Positions 9,501 to 19,179 of a DNA stretch of 64,000 nucleotides are shown here, piece by piece. The position numbers were made by a program, and so were the translations under genes. The stretch's first letter is position 1. Each line of letters opens with the position of its first letter. The notes below the pieces were generated by a model. The model did no database searches. It saw only the letters and a program-made list of their open reading frames with translations, and was not told the DNA's origin. This stretch comes from Dendrolimus kikuchii. Taxonomy: Eukaryota > Arthropoda > Insecta > Lepidoptera > Lasiocampidae. Where the stretch lies: the NCBI GenBank assembly GCA_019925095.2, contig CM034414.1:908001-972000 (forward strand). The letters run 5' to 3'.

Positions 9501-12500
9501 GTAACCTTTGTTTATTTAGCCAGGGTAACGTTGCCATTCAACGAGGAAACGGGATCAGCGTTCGGAGATCGTTCCCGACTGACGGTGATTTGGAACTCGT
9601 AAAATAGCGGCATTTGTTTATTTACCCAGAAATATTTCACACAAGTTACATTGTACAGTCGCGGTATGAAAAGATATGAAAAGGTTCGCCTTTTTGACAC
9701 TATCGCAATGGATTGCGACAGTATCAAAGTCTTATTCTACTAAATTCATATCTTTTCGACGTCGTCTATCCACTGCCCACAATTTGCGCTCTGATGCGCA
9801 TTGAAAACTTATGACACCTGCACAAACTTCATCCTATTAAGATAATCTTAATAAGATGAAGTTTGTGTAGGTATCATAAGTTTAAAGAATTAACAGTGCA
9901 GGCTGTCAAACTTTGGAATACGCCGCCTCTTACTGTCAGAGAAGCCAAATCCTTACCAACATTTAGAAATTTACTCAAGAAACACTATTTGTCCAGAAAT
10001 AGCTATGTCTGATTAACACAATATAATCATGCTAATACATTTATTATAATAACTTATGTATTTTGAAATATATTATTGTAATAGGTTGGGGGAAAAGTCT
10101 TTTCGCATATAGTATGTATGAACTTGTAATAAGATCTCTTTGGCTATACCATTTGTATCTGGCTGGTTTTGGTATCATTAAAAAATTTTAATTTTAAAGA
10201 AGACAATTCCAAATTCAAATTAGGAAAATGTGTGATTTTCAGTTGTTTTTTTTATTGTTAAAATAAGTCAATCTAATGAAGAAATTCGATACATTTTAAA
10301 ATTTTACTACAAAAAAGGTAAAAATGCAACACAAGCCGCGAAAAAAATTCGTGATATTTATGGACCTAATGCATTATATGTGAGAGTAGCGCAAATTTGG
10401 TTTAAGCGTTTACAATCCGGATATTTTGATATCAAAGATGCACGTCGCTCTGGTCGCCCTGTTACGGACAAAATTGATGCCATTTTTGAAAAAGTGGAGC
10501 AAGATCGGCATATTAGTAGTTACCATGTAACTGGAGAACTGGGAATGGACCACAAAACGGTTTTGGCGCATTTGAAAAAAGCTGGGTACACAAAAAAGCT
10601 CGATATTTGGGTGCCTCATGAGCTCACTGACTCAAACATAATGAACCGTGTACTCATTTGTGATTCTTTATTACGACGTAATGAAACCGAACCATTTTTG
10701 AAGAAGCTGATAACTGGTGATGAAAAGTGGATCTCGTACGACAAGAACGTGCGAAAAAGATCGTGGTCAAAGGCCGGTCAGGCTTCACAGACTGTGGCGA
10801 AACCCGGGTTAACTCGCAACAAGGTGATACTGTGTGTATGGTGGGATTGGAAGGGCATTATTCATTATGAGCTGTTACCGCCAGGCAGGACCATCGATTC
10901 TGAACTGTAATGCGAACAACTGATGAGAGTAAAGCATAAAGTTGAGAGAAAGCGGCTGGAATTAATTAACAGAAGGGGTGTGGTTTTTCACCATGATAAC
11001 GCTAGACCTCACACATCTTTAGCCACTCAGCAAAAATTACGAAAGTTTGGCTGGGAGGTGTTAATGCATCCGCCGTATAGTCCTGACCTTGCGCCTTCAG
11101 ATTTTCACCTGTTTCGGTCTCTGCAGAATTCCTTAGGCAGTGTCAGGTTAACATCACGAGAGGACTGCCAAAACCACTTGTCGCAGTTTTTTGATCAGAA
11201 GCCCCAAAATTTTTATAGCAATGGGATAACGTCCCTACCTACAATATGGCAAAAAGTTATCCAACAAAATGGTACCTACATACTTTAGTCAAATGTAAAT
11301 AAACTTTATAAAAAAAACCTTTTGAATTTTTAAACAAAATGCGAAGAAACCTAATATATGTGAAGTATATGAATATTAAGATGATAGTGTGCGGCGATTT
11401 GGACGAGATAGTAACAGCAGAATTGGGCCCAGGTCTAAAGTACGCCGCCATAACAACCTTAAGTTGTATTCTCGCATCAGTGGCGAGGTTCCACTCCTCC
11501 GTTCAAGGTTAACAACACATTTTACCCCCTTTGTTGTTGCAAATGTCCATAGGCGATGGTAACCACTTTCCATCGAGTGCGCCATCTGTCTATCCCCTGT
11601 ACTCATTGCTGACAAAATTTACCCTATAATAACAGCACAACGTTTATTGGCAAACGTCCCACTGCTGGGCTCGGGGCTTCCACTATTAAGGCATGGACAG
11701 TATACCCCGCCACGCTTGTCAGGCGGCTTGGTGGGTTTGACACGTCGGTTATCTTGTACAGGTTGCATCACCATGTTTTCATTCACCGTTGTTAGCACGA
11801 GTTAATTGTAACAATATGCACATTAGGTCAGGTAACTGCCTATGTGGTGCATGAGTTCCGGCCAGGATTCGAACCCGCGCCCTTTGAGTTTGGGACGCGT
11901 GCGCTGGCTACGCTACCACGACTCTTAAAAAATTTACGTTAGTTGCTAAAATTTACCTAAGTTGCTAAAATTTACCTAAGTTGCTAAAATTTACCTTAGT
12001 TGCTAAAATTCACTTTAGCTGGTAATATTTACCTAAGTTGCTAATATTTACCTTAGTTGCTAAAATTTACCTAAGTTGCTAAAATTTACCTAAATTGCTA
12101 ATATTTACCTTAGTTGCTAAAATTCATTTTAGCTGTTAAAATTTACCTTAATTGCTAAAATTTACCTTAGTTGCTAAAATTTACCTTAGTTGCTAAAATT
12201 TACCTAAGTTGCTAATATTTACCTTAGTTGCTAAAATTTACCTTAGTTGCTAAAATTTACCTTAGTTGCTAAAATTTGCCTTAATTGCTAAAATTTACCT
12301 TAGTTGCTAAAATTTACCTTAGTTGCTAGAAAAACGTCTTCTCTCTTCACCACACCCTCTGCTATTTTCTTCTTTAGAGCTCTACCAATCTGAAAATACG
12401 ATAAATTATAGAAATAGTATAGGACCAATAGATAATTCATGAGTATTTTTTTTTATTGCACGAGTTTAGCAGACAGTCAGACGGCCCACCTGATGGAAAG

Positions 12501-14284
12501 CGGTTACCGTTTGCCTATGAATATTTGTAACATCAAAGGTACTATCAATGTGTCGCCGTTTTTTATAAAGGGATACTGGAACCTGGTCACTAATGCCGGA
12601 ACATAACTCAAGGTTGTTATGGCAGCATACTCTAGACCAGGGGTGGTAGCCATCCAGTCGGGAAAATACCCTACCACCTGGCTGGTGGTTTTGTCGCCTC
12701 TTACGACAGACCGCCCGGCCGCAGGATTCTTTCTTTCTCTTTCCATTCTTGCAAGGATAATAAAATAAAATAAAACAAATATGATCTAAGAAAACAAAGA
12801 AACCTGATTAAAAGTACGTTGTAACGGTTTTAAGCGCGGCATTTGATTTTTTTTATTTTAAGGTCAAGGCCACTTTCGATAGCCGTGATGACGGACAACA
12901 AAGATGTCAAATTTCAACAAGTAATGTTAAATTCAAATTCAAAAGTTTTTATTTTATAATAAAGCAGTTATTACCAAAATTGTTAAGATTGAGATAACAT
13001 TTTAAGAATGGTGGATAACACTTTCGGGGCCCCTGGAGCCTGGGAGCTCATTGATACGGCTGATGAGGCGGTAGCTACGACCCTGGTACTACACATTACT
13101 AGTTGAGAAAATATATTATCAAACCTGATCTTCTACTTTGTAAATGTATGCCGTATCGATATGCCGGTATCCTGCATCGAAGGCCCATTCTGTAGCTTTC
13201 TGCACTTCATCGCTTATTGGTGAAGCAAGACCTCCCTATAAAAAAAACACAATATATTACTACTTCCGAAATAAAATCATACATAAAACTTATACACATA
13301 CTCAAACCAACGCGCACTACCATCGCATTGCATTACACGCACACTCCACAAACAAACCAAGACACACAAAGAGCCTAAAAATTAATAACCCAGGCACAGA
13401 AAAGAAAAAAACAACACACATGGCACTAGATAGGACTATATATAAGTATAGATATAAGGCCAACACTGCACATGCCCTTCCTCACAACACCAGCATGTAA
13501 CAGATACACTCTACATTAGTATAAGTTTAGTATTAAAATTAGAATAAATTAATGTAATAAGTTATTCTTAAGGTACACCACAACATAAAAATCACTAAAT
13601 TAATGTCACACACAGTAACAAAAATAAACAATAAGCGTGTATGGACTCTAAAATTTTTCATAGAAATTAAGTAGTAAAAAAGGGTACGGAACTCGAGTCC
13701 GTAGAGATGTTAGTAATAATACATACATACATATCATCACGCCACTTCCCTTGCGGGGTAGGCACGAGCAACAGGGCGCCATTGAGGCTTATTTTTACAC
13801 ACCTCACTTGCTTCTTTGCCATTCATAACTCTTGTCATGCACGCTCGTCTGTTCTTAAGGCTCCTGACATCACCTTCTGCTAGTACACGATTAATTTGAT
13901 CATGGAATGTATGTCGTGGCCTTCCACGAGTTCTGCATCCATCCACTTTTGCATTATATATCTGTTCAGTCATTCTTTCATCATGCATTCTTTCCACATG
14001 CCCGAACCACCGGAGCATTCCTTTCCTTACCTTCACCCCGACACTCTCTTTCAGACCAACTCTCTTTCTTACTTCGGTATTACGAACGCGGTCCGCGAGC
14101 GTCACTCCGCAGATTTTGCGCAGTGCTCGCATCTCGACCGCGTTTACTCTACTTTCATGCTCTCTCTTCCATACCCAACTCTCGCTTCCATACGAGAGCG
14201 TAGGTACGCTCCGCGTTGTGTACGGCGAGCTGGGCCTTCTGGCTGAGGTTCTTAGCGCCTAGAAGTTTACCTAACGCTCCATTA

Positions 14285-14319
<35 letters not shown>

Positions 14320-17300
14320 GATAAATAGATGTGTGCGAAATTCCATACTTGTCCGTCCGCGCATATTTCGTAAAACTACAAGATTTTTGCTTCACGTATT
14401 AATATATAGATCATAACTCAAGGTAAAAAATAATATAATGTCTTAAACACATCTATGCGTAATGAAATTTATTTTGAAATGTAGTAATAACATTATGTAA
14501 ATGTATAACTGAGTGACTTTTAGAACTAAAACCTATTTATAATATTGAATTAACCGGCTATATAATTTAATGTTAAATGAGCGCAAAGGCAATTCTCTCA
14601 AGTATTTTGGAATGCTATTAAAGTCTCTTAAAGCCATTATACTACAGTTGTTTTGTCCAAGGCGGCTTGGCAGGTAAGACGCGTCGGTTATCTCGATGTG
14701 CAGGTTTCATCACGATGTATTCCTTCGCCGGTGTAAGCAAGTGGTAATCCTAACAATTTGAATATGGATCAGAAAACTGTTTAAGTGGAGCATGCGTTCC
14801 GGCCAGGATTCGAACCCGCGCCCTTTGAATTTGGGACGTATGCACTAGCCATTACATTACCACGACTTAGCAACCTCAAACTCAAAATAGATGTTAATTT
14901 AGATGAAAAGGCTTAAGAATAGGGATACTTACATTTTTGGTAAACCCCAACCAAGTGCCAAAGCCCAATGCAGGGATTGAACAACCATCATTCAACTTCA
15001 CCAATGGCGCTACTCCATCCCTCTGGGCATCCTAAGATGGAATAAAAACATTCTATTAAAAACAAATCTTGTGAGGCTGGTATATGGGTGTGCCACAGGG
15101 ATCTATTCTAAGTCCCTTGTTATTTAGTATACATCAATGACTAGCCATATTTTGTTAATGATAGGTATGATTTAGAAACATGCTTAAATATGTATAAAAT
15201 AAATAAGAGAATTGTAGCTAAATCTATTATTTCTGGGGAAACAGTCACAATAATGCAAATATAAAAAAACATACACAAAACAGCGAGTGACGTAATTATG
15301 AGACATAAATTAAGATAAATCTCAAGGCAAACACAATAAAATTGATTATATAAAGTAGATAAGACACAAAACTGTTAAAATATTTACCTACTATTAATAA
15401 TAAACAAACGCTCATAAAGGCCTTTGGCTATGTCAAAAAACCTGTCAATAGAGGTTTTATTGCAGTTTTCCTTAAAACAGAAACTCAAAACAACACTTTG
15501 TTGACTTCATTTTTAATTTATATGTATGACCTTTAAAACCGCGGCATTTAAAGTAAAAAATATAATGATGATGATGATTGTTCCGACCGTTTTCGGCCAT
15601 GGCGACCACTTTGACATCAGAAGAACACAGAGACTGTAATTTATAAAGATACAGTGTGGATTGTCCAAAATATAATGATTTGCTAGATGGTAGAGTATTT
15701 TCCCGACTGGATGGCTACCACCCCTGGTCTAAAGTATGTCGCTATAACAACCTTGAGCTGTGTTCCGGCATTAGTGACCAGGTTGCAATCTCCCTTAAGA
15801 GAGCAGCAGCGCATTTGTAGCACCTTTGGTGTTGCAAATATCCATAGGCGATGGTAACGCCTTCCCATCAAGTGGGCCGTCTGCCTGTCTCCTGAACTCC
15901 TGCCATTAAAACAAAACCATCACCACGCGGTTGAGACCGCGGGGCGCAGCTAGAAATTATATATTTTACTCACGTTACATGTTTAATATACATACATAAC
16001 TTCACGCCAGCTCCCTTGCGGGTTAGGCACGAGCAACAGAGCGCCAATCAGGCTTATTCTTACACACCTCACTCGCTTCTTTGACATTCATAACTCTTGT
16101 CATGCACGCTCGTCTGTTCTTAAGGCTCCTGACAGCACCTCACCATGAATGTTTAATATAATACAAATTAAGTATAAATATAATGACATCATAACATATC
16201 ATATAATTAAAAAACATCTGGCTAAAAAAGGAGTACCACACTATTGAAAAATTCTTCAATGGCAAAACTTCATATACATAGCAGCTCGCTCCAGCCTCTT
16301 ATACTATACTAGCTTCTTCCAGTGACTTCGTCCGCGTGGAAAAGTTACATTGGGCTAACGCTAACTTCTGTCACACATAACAAAGAAAGAAAACAAGTTT
16401 ATTTCTAGGACATATACAACAAACACATTAAAAGTAAAAATTAAATACAATAAAAAAGTAGAAAACAACCACAAAGTATCTGAAGATTAGGTCCTAAAAA
16501 TTGGATCAAGCTCAGCAAAAATGTCGATCTGTTAGACCAACGCTGATCTTCCGCTTGATCCTAGAGCGACGTCACGGCAAACTATACATTATATTATTAA
16601 TAAATAATTACATACATACATACATACATACATAACTTCACGCCAGTACCCTTGCGGGGTAGGCACGAACAACAGAGCGCCATTTAGGCCCATTCTTACA
16701 CACCTCACTTGCCTCTTTGACATTCATAACTCTTGTCATGCAAGCTCGTCTGTTCTTAAGGCTCCTGACATCACCTTCTGCTAGTACACGATCAATTTGA
16801 TCATGGAAGGTGTGTCGTGGCCTTCCACGACTTCTGCATCCATCCACTTTTGCATTGTCATTCTTACATCATGCATTCTTTCCACGTGCCCGAACCACCG
16901 GAGCATTCCTTTCCTTACCTTCACCCCGACACTCTCTTTCTTACTTCGGTATTACGAATGCGGTCCGCGAGCGTCACTCCGCAGATTTTGCGCAGTGCTC
17001 GCATCTCGACCGCGTCTACTCTACTTTCATGCTCTCTCTTCCATACCCAACTCTCGCATCCATACGTGAGCGTAGGTACCAGCACCGCATTGTGTATGGC
17101 GAGCTGGGCCTTCTGGCTGAGGTTCTTAGCTCCTAGAAGTTTACCTAACGCTCCATTCACACTATTCCCCAAATTCACTCTTCTTTCTATATCAGCGGTG
17201 TACCTTCCATCCCTGCTAAAAGCACATCCAAGATATACAAACTCATTCACTTGCTCTAGCATAACATCATCGACCATTATCCTTGCATTCGTTCTGGTTT

Positions 17301-17933
17301 CTTCTCTTTCAAACACCATAACCTTTGTTTTCTTCGCATTCAAATCTAAGCCTCTCGCCTGACAGTCATCTTTCATCAATAAAATAAATATTTATATTAT
17401 GGTTTTTGCGAAACTTTAATCGTTTACGCAGCGCACGCAGCGGAAGCTCTCAATAGGAAAAAAAACGCCGATTTTGAAACATTCTTCATTGGTTCTCCGC
17501 TCCTATTGGTCTTAGCGTGATGATATATAGCCTATAGCCTTCCTCGATAAATGGGCTGTCTAACACTGAAAGAATTTTTCAAATCAAACCAGTGGTTCCT
17601 GAGATTAGCGCGTTCAAACAAACAAACTCTTCAGCTTAATATATTAGTATAGATTTTGTGTAACGCTTTTATCTTGCCAAGCATGTAAGGAATAATATGC
17701 TTGGCAAGATAAAAACTTTTTAATATGCTCATTATGCTGAGGTACTTTGTAACCCGGAAAATTCAAGTTAAGCGTGGACAAAGTCGCTGGCCTATCTTAG
17801 TTCTTAATACATACGTAGTCTTTCTTTTTTTCTATGTTTGCAATAAAATTTATTTGAAATAATGGTTTGATTAAAATCAATTGTAACTTACAGTAATTGC
17901 AATCAAAGTAAAAACTGCTATTGTCCAAATCAT
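6329..17933 (-). CDS. Aldo-keto reductase gene AKR-1 (secreted type), 7 exons, C-terminus not found
   Basis: Exons in transcript order: 17892-17933, 14933-15031, 13125-13235, 12318-12389, 9223-9339, 7902-8069, 6329-6532. All junctions are GT-AG and phase 0; together they give 271 codons. The first exon is a hydrophobic leader (MIWTIAVFTLIAIT), predicting secretion. The AKR catalytic set is present: Asp in GYRHIDTA, Tyr in YIYKVEDQ, Lys in FLATK|LWN, His in LYLIHFP. Later motifs [18 protein letters not shown] and YTPFGSLF match the family's substrate/NADPH face. A signal peptide on an insect AKR resembles lepidopteran 3-dehydroecdysone 3beta-reductases (family knowledge), so an ecdysteroid or other carbonyl substrate is a guess. 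The usual final exon (IPKS and the C-terminal loop, about 50-60 residues) is not seen between 1 and 6329. A paralogue, AKR-2, lies in divergent orientation. Confidence 0.88.
6562..6887 (+). mobile_element. SINE-like family B, near full length
   Basis: GTTTTTGACGGGAACTGAAA, GTGCTGTGCAGTTTTATTTT, CAAGAACTCCGTTGAATGGC, GGCTTAAAAGCCTAGCTGGC and a terminal A-run. It lies in AKR-1 intron 6, on the antisense strand of the gene. Confidence 0.7.
7207..7757 (+). mobile_element. RTE-like LINE, 5'-truncated
   Basis: Reads [18 protein letters not shown], then (after a small deletion) [40 protein letters not shown], ending [11 protein letters not shown] and TGA, followed by (ATGT)n. It sits in AKR-1 intron 6, opposite to the gene. 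An imperfect flanking duplication (ATTATTCATA/ATTATTTATA) is possible. Confidence 0.75.
7902..8069 (-). CDS. AKR-1 exon 6
   Basis: 56 codons between acceptor TTCCCAG and donor [59 protein letters not shown] is the AKR signature 2 region. Length and phase are identical to AKR-2 exon 5. Confidence 0.9.
8114..8209. mobile_element. Short foldback MITE (about 96 bp)
   Basis: Arms TAATGGCCGGTTCCTATATC and GATATAGGAACCGACCATTA are inverted copies around a short spacer. A partial relative (GATATAGGACCGACCATAA) is at about 44708-44726. Non-coding. Confidence 0.55.
8331..9182 (-). mobile_element. Solo LTR (gypsy-like) with nested SINE-like A
   Basis: Same family as the complete solo LTRs at 26473-26941 and 22012-22482: plus strand TTAGCGGGACTCGAATTAAA, ATGCCAATAAATAAG, ending TTATAACA. 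The sense LTR is on the minus strand. It is longer because a family A element was inserted at 8619-8937. Flanks GTAC and ATAC give only an imperfect 4-bp duplication. It lies in AKR-1 intron 5. Confidence 0.7.
8619..8937 (-). mobile_element. SINE-like family A, full-length, nested in a solo LTR
   Basis: Runs from the T-run at 8620 (antisense A-tail) through GTTACCATCGCCTATGGA and CCTACCACCTGGCTGTGGGT to TTCCTGCACGGAT at 8932, the 5' end of the unit. LTR sequence continues on both sides, so the SINE inserted after the LTR. It defines the unit length at about 310-320 bp. Confidence 0.75.
9223..9339 (-). CDS. AKR-1 exon 5
   Basis: 39 codons between CGACAG and [41 protein letters not shown]. It contains the catalytic His in LIHFP. 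Same boundaries as AKR-2 exon 4. Confidence 0.9.
9418..9610. repeat. Diverged tandem duplication, about 110 bp unit
   Basis: Two copies of GCCATTCAACGAGGAAAC or its variant, then CGTTCCCGACTGA, GATTTGGAACTCGTA, TTTGTTTATTTA. It lies in AKR-1 intron 4. No coding potential. Confidence 0.6.
9805..9892. repeat. Long inverted repeat (arms about 38 bp)
   Basis: ACTTATGACACCTGCACAAA, CTTCATCCTATTAAGAT followed by ATCTTAATAAGATGAAG, TTTGTGTAGGTATCATAAGT. The arms are nearly perfect with almost no spacer. It abuts the LINE fragment at 9890. Confidence 0.65.
9890..10012 (+). pseudogene. Jockey/CR1-type LINE RT C-terminus fragment
   Basis: Frame to TGA: LTVQAVKLWNTPPLTVREAK, SLPTFRNLLKKHYLSRNSYV. The LWNxxP...VR...S...F pattern is the C-terminal end of jockey/CR1-like reverse transcriptases. 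Relatives are at 18807-18917 (minus) and 42885-43233 (plus). Confidence 0.7.
10081..11357 (+). mobile_element. Mariner element, nearly complete, one stop codon
   Basis: Left terminal repeat TAGGTTGGGGGAAAAGTCTT at 10082. Right end ATGCGAAGAAACCTAATA at 11339-11356, which lacks the G/A-rich stretch expected in the terminal repeat. The transposase frame runs from about 10267 to 11288 with WVPHEL, ITGDEKW, HHDNARPHTS and YSPDLAPSDFHLF. The second and third acidic residues are 34 residues apart, i.e. the mariner DD34D triad. One in-frame TAA (10908-10910) splits the frame and no good start codon is visible, so it is inactive. It lies within AKR-1 intron 4. Confidence 0.88.
11429..11615 (+). mobile_element. 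SINE-like family A, old 5'-truncated copy
   Basis: CAGGTCTAAAGTACGCCGCC, TTGCAAATGTCCATAGGCGA, CATCGAGTGCGCCATCTGTC. More diverged than most copies; the A-tail is lost. Confidence 0.6.
11632..11927 (-). mobile_element. tRNA-derived SINE (family D), copy 1
   Basis: On the minus strand the head reads AGTCGTGGTAGCGTAGCCAG, then GGGCGCGGGTTCGAATCCTG. The latter holds a B-box (GGTTCGAATCC), with an A-box-like stretch at the start. The body runs to CCCACTGCTGGGCTCGG at the low-coordinate end. A second copy is at 14645-14872. It touches the distal end of the AKR-1 minisatellite. Confidence 0.7.
11943..12327 (-). repeat. 19-bp minisatellite made of the AKR-1 exon 4 splice-donor junction
   Basis: Exactly 20 head-to-tail 19-bp units plus a partial one. 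The minus-strand unit is GTAAATTTTAGCAACTAAG; exon 4 itself ends AGCAACTAAG and its donor is GTAAAT, so the unit equals the last 10 exon bases plus the first 9 intron bases. The exon-proximal junction at 12318/12317 is the functional one. By eye 17 of 20 units keep AGGT. Reading on from the exon, the first unit brings an in-frame TAA after 15 intronic bases. Confidence 0.9.
12318..12389 (-). CDS. AKR-1 exon 4
   Basis: 24 codons: IGRALKKKIAEGVVKREDVF then LATK. It holds the catalytic Lys. It is preceded by acceptor TTTTCAG and followed by CTAAG|GTAAAT. In AKR-2 this sequence is fused with the preceding exon, so the intron between 12390 and 13124 is specific to AKR-1. Confidence 0.88.
12440..12757 (-). 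mobile_element. SINE-like family A copy in the AKR-1-specific intron
   Basis: T-run, ATTGCACGAGTTTAGCAGAC through CTACCACCTGGCTGGTGGTT to TTCTTGCAAGGAT. It fills much of intron 3 (12390-13124). Confidence 0.7.
12930..13085 (-). repeat. LINE-like 3' tail fragment
   Basis: Plus strand AAATTCAAATTCAAAAGTTT then TTATTTTATAATAAAGCAG, CTTTCGGGGCCCCTGGAGCC. It resembles the reversed tail at 1-105. It makes up most of the rest of the AKR-1-specific intron. Confidence 0.4.
13125..13235 (-). CDS. AKR-1 exon 3
   Basis: 37 codons: [37 protein letters not shown]. It holds the catalytic Asp and Tyr. The acceptor is TATAG; the donor GTTTGA after CAG is weak compared with the others in the gene. Confidence 0.87.
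13272..13712 (+). repeat. Dispersed repeat family C, copy 2
   Basis: CACTCCACAAACAAACCAAG, ACACACATGGCACTAGATAG, CACTCTACATTAGTATAAGT, ending GGGTACGGAACTCGAGTCCG. It lies in AKR-1 intron 2. Confidence 0.7.
13719..14284 (-). mobile_element. RTE-like LINE, 5'-truncated
   Basis: Minus-strand frame [60 protein letters not shown], with a (CATA)n tail at 13719. Its 5' end abuts a (TA)n run at 14288-14317. Confidence 0.75.
14288..14317. repeat. (TA)n microsatellite
   Basis: About 15 TA dinucleotides beside the 5' truncation point of the LINE. Confidence 0.9.
14645..14872 (-). mobile_element. tRNA-derived SINE (family D), copy 2
   Basis: Same head as copy 1: minus strand AAGTCGTGGTAATGTAATGG, GGGCGCGGGTTCGAATCCTG (B-box). 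The body has GATGTGCAGGTTTCATCACG. It lies in AKR-1 intron 2. Confidence 0.68.
14933..15031 (-). CDS. AKR-1 exon 2
   Basis: 33 codons from CTTAG to GTAAGT: DAQRDGVAPLVKLNDGCSIP, ALGFGTWLG. This is the N-terminal beta-hairpin and first strand of the AKR barrel. It is homologous to AKR-2 exon 2 ([19 protein letters not shown]). Confidence 0.88.
15032..15676. other. AKR-1 intron 1, no feature recognised
   Basis: AT-rich. A weak RT-like string (GVPQGSILSPLLF) can be sensed at about 15088-15124, suggesting a decayed LINE remnant, but the frame is broken. Confidence 0.3.
15677..15912 (+). mobile_element. SINE-like family A, 5'-truncated
   Basis: ACTGGATGGCTACCACCCCT, GCATTAGTGACCAGGTTGCA, GGCCGTCTGCCTGTCTCCTG, ending in ATTAAAACAAAACC. 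Confidence 0.7.
15979..16160 (-). mobile_element. RTE-like LINE 3' fragment with 12-bp TSD
   Basis: A 158-bp insertion (15991-16148) with a (CATA)n tail, then the antisense of the C-terminal coding region, flanked by ATGTTTAATATA at 15979-15990 and 16149-16160. Confidence 0.8.
16306..17655 (-). mobile_element. Lepidopteran dispersed repeat (family F) split by an RTE copy
   Basis: One end reads ACTAGCTTCTTCCAGTGACTTCGTCCGCGT-like sequence; the other reads CAAACTCTTCAGCTTAATAT, TTAGTATAGAT. The middle is interrupted by an RTE insertion at about 16612-17388. A more complete uninterrupted relative lies at 50681-51393 in the opposite orientation. The class is not certain; similar pieces are scattered in the window. 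Confidence 0.45.
16612..17388 (-). mobile_element. RTE-like LINE, nested
   Basis: Minus-strand frame [79 protein letters not shown] through the C-terminal segment to the (CATA)n tail at 16612. A short deletion interrupts the frame near 16940. It is 5'-truncated just after the RT catalytic region. Confidence 0.78.
17667..17714. repeat. Perfect 18-bp hairpin
   Basis: TTTTATCTTGCCAAGCAT and ATGCTTGGCAAGATAAAA with a 12-nt spacer. A related single arm (TTTTTATCTTGCCAAACATG) is at about 23005. Part of a foldback repeat rather than a terminator. Confidence 0.7.
17892..17933 (-). CDS. AKR-1 exon 1 (signal peptide)
   Basis: ATG at 17933, 14 codons MIWTIAVFTLIAIT, donor GTAAGT. A hydrophobic leader exon placed as in AKR-2 exon 1. 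A TCAGT-type arthropod initiator (CCTCAGTCTTT) lies about 50 bases upstream on the minus strand, without an obvious TATA box. Confidence 0.72.
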
Positions 17934-18034
17934 ATTTTGACTTATTAGAGCTATTAACCCGTACCAAACACTTACAAAGACTGAGGTTTAATCGGGTTCA
18001 CTAACATTGGAAACAGTCACACGAAGGTTATCAA

Positions 18035-18463
18035 AGATTATTTCTTCAGGTGGGGTACATTATACATTCTTGTTTTTTTTTGGGTTTGTTGTTTTGTTTT
18101 TTGTTTGTTTTTTTTTTAATGTTATGACCTTTATTTTTAACATGTATCACTATTTTTTTTTATGACATGATAATTATGACTTAAGAATGTTATAGATAAA
18201 TAGACAAATTGTATTTTTTGTTTTGTGTTGTATTGCATTATTTAATTCCTTTTTTATTTTATATCTAATTTTCCAATATTGCATCAAATTTATTATAATT
18301 TTCTCATAGTTGTATGAGCCAAATGCGTAACAAGAATATTTTTTTTTTGTTGAAACTTAGTTGATATGTGTATTAAGTTATGTGTTTTATATTGTAAGAA
18401 TTATAATTATTGTGTTTTCCAAATAAATAAATAAAAAAATCTTTTATTGGTGGAGGAGATAGA
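18035..18463. other. T-rich intergenic sequence, nothing recognised
   Basis: Low-complexity T/A-rich. No exon or repeat family could be assigned. Confidence 0.35.
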
Positions 18464-18917
18464 GAGATAAATAGATAACACTTTATTGTACACCATTACA
18501 GAAAAACTTACGAACTAGTATTAGTCTAGTTGGGTACAAAGGGCGGTCTTATCGCTAAAAAGCGATCTCTTCCACACAACCCGTGGCAGGAATATTGCTG
18601 ATTAGGAGTGGCGACGGTAGTATACATAATTATTGTACGATTACTTACATTTTAATAATAAATAACTAACTACACTACATACACAAATATACACATAAGT
18701 TACATACATATACAAGATATGGTGATAATATGCAACTATTTAAACATGATAAACATATAACTATATGCAATATAATATCTACTAATTATATAAAATTACA
18801 TATCATTCAGACTAAGTTCTTAAATGTTATTAGGGATTTTGCTTGTCTGACAGCAACAGGCAATGAATTCCAAAGTTGGACAGCCTTAACCGTGAAAGAA
18901 TTATTGAAGAACGTTGT
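18464..18917 (-). mobile_element. Jockey/CR1-type LINE 3' end
   Basis: Minus-strand frame TTFFNNSFTVKAVQLWNSLP, VAVRQAKSLITFKNLV and TGA (18917-18807), then a 3' UTR with TTTAGCGATAAGACCGCC and the terminal CAATAAAGTGTTATCTATTT at 18466. The same tail type is seen at 43310-43422. Confidence 0.68.
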
Positions 18918-19179
18918 ATTATGAATAGGAGACAGGGCTTGAAAACCGTTAATTGTAATCTGCATACATGTGTTCGGGGGCCCAGACTGACGTCGGCACC
19001 CACGAGACGCATGCGCACCTCTCTCCCTTCAGTTCAGCAGCCTCTTTTCGAGACATTGCCTCACAGGGTTTGGACGCTCCCTCCCAATGATCGTCACTGT
19101 GCAAAATGGCCTGGACCAGACTGCCCAGCAAATCGATCGGACCTACTACGGTCTCGAGTTCAAATCTCTGCAGTGCCCA

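Noticed and set aside
11855..11927. Possible tRNA gene on the minus strand (B-box GGTTCGAATCC)
   Set aside because: The head is attached to a SINE body that recurs at 14645-14872, and the stems do not form a proper tRNA.
11943..12327. CRISPR-like array of short repeats
   Set aside because: Units are contiguous with no spacers, in a eukaryotic intron; the unit derives from the splice junction.
17667..17714. Bacterial-type terminator hairpin
   Set aside because: Eukaryotic sequence; one arm recurs near 23005 as part of a dispersed repeat.
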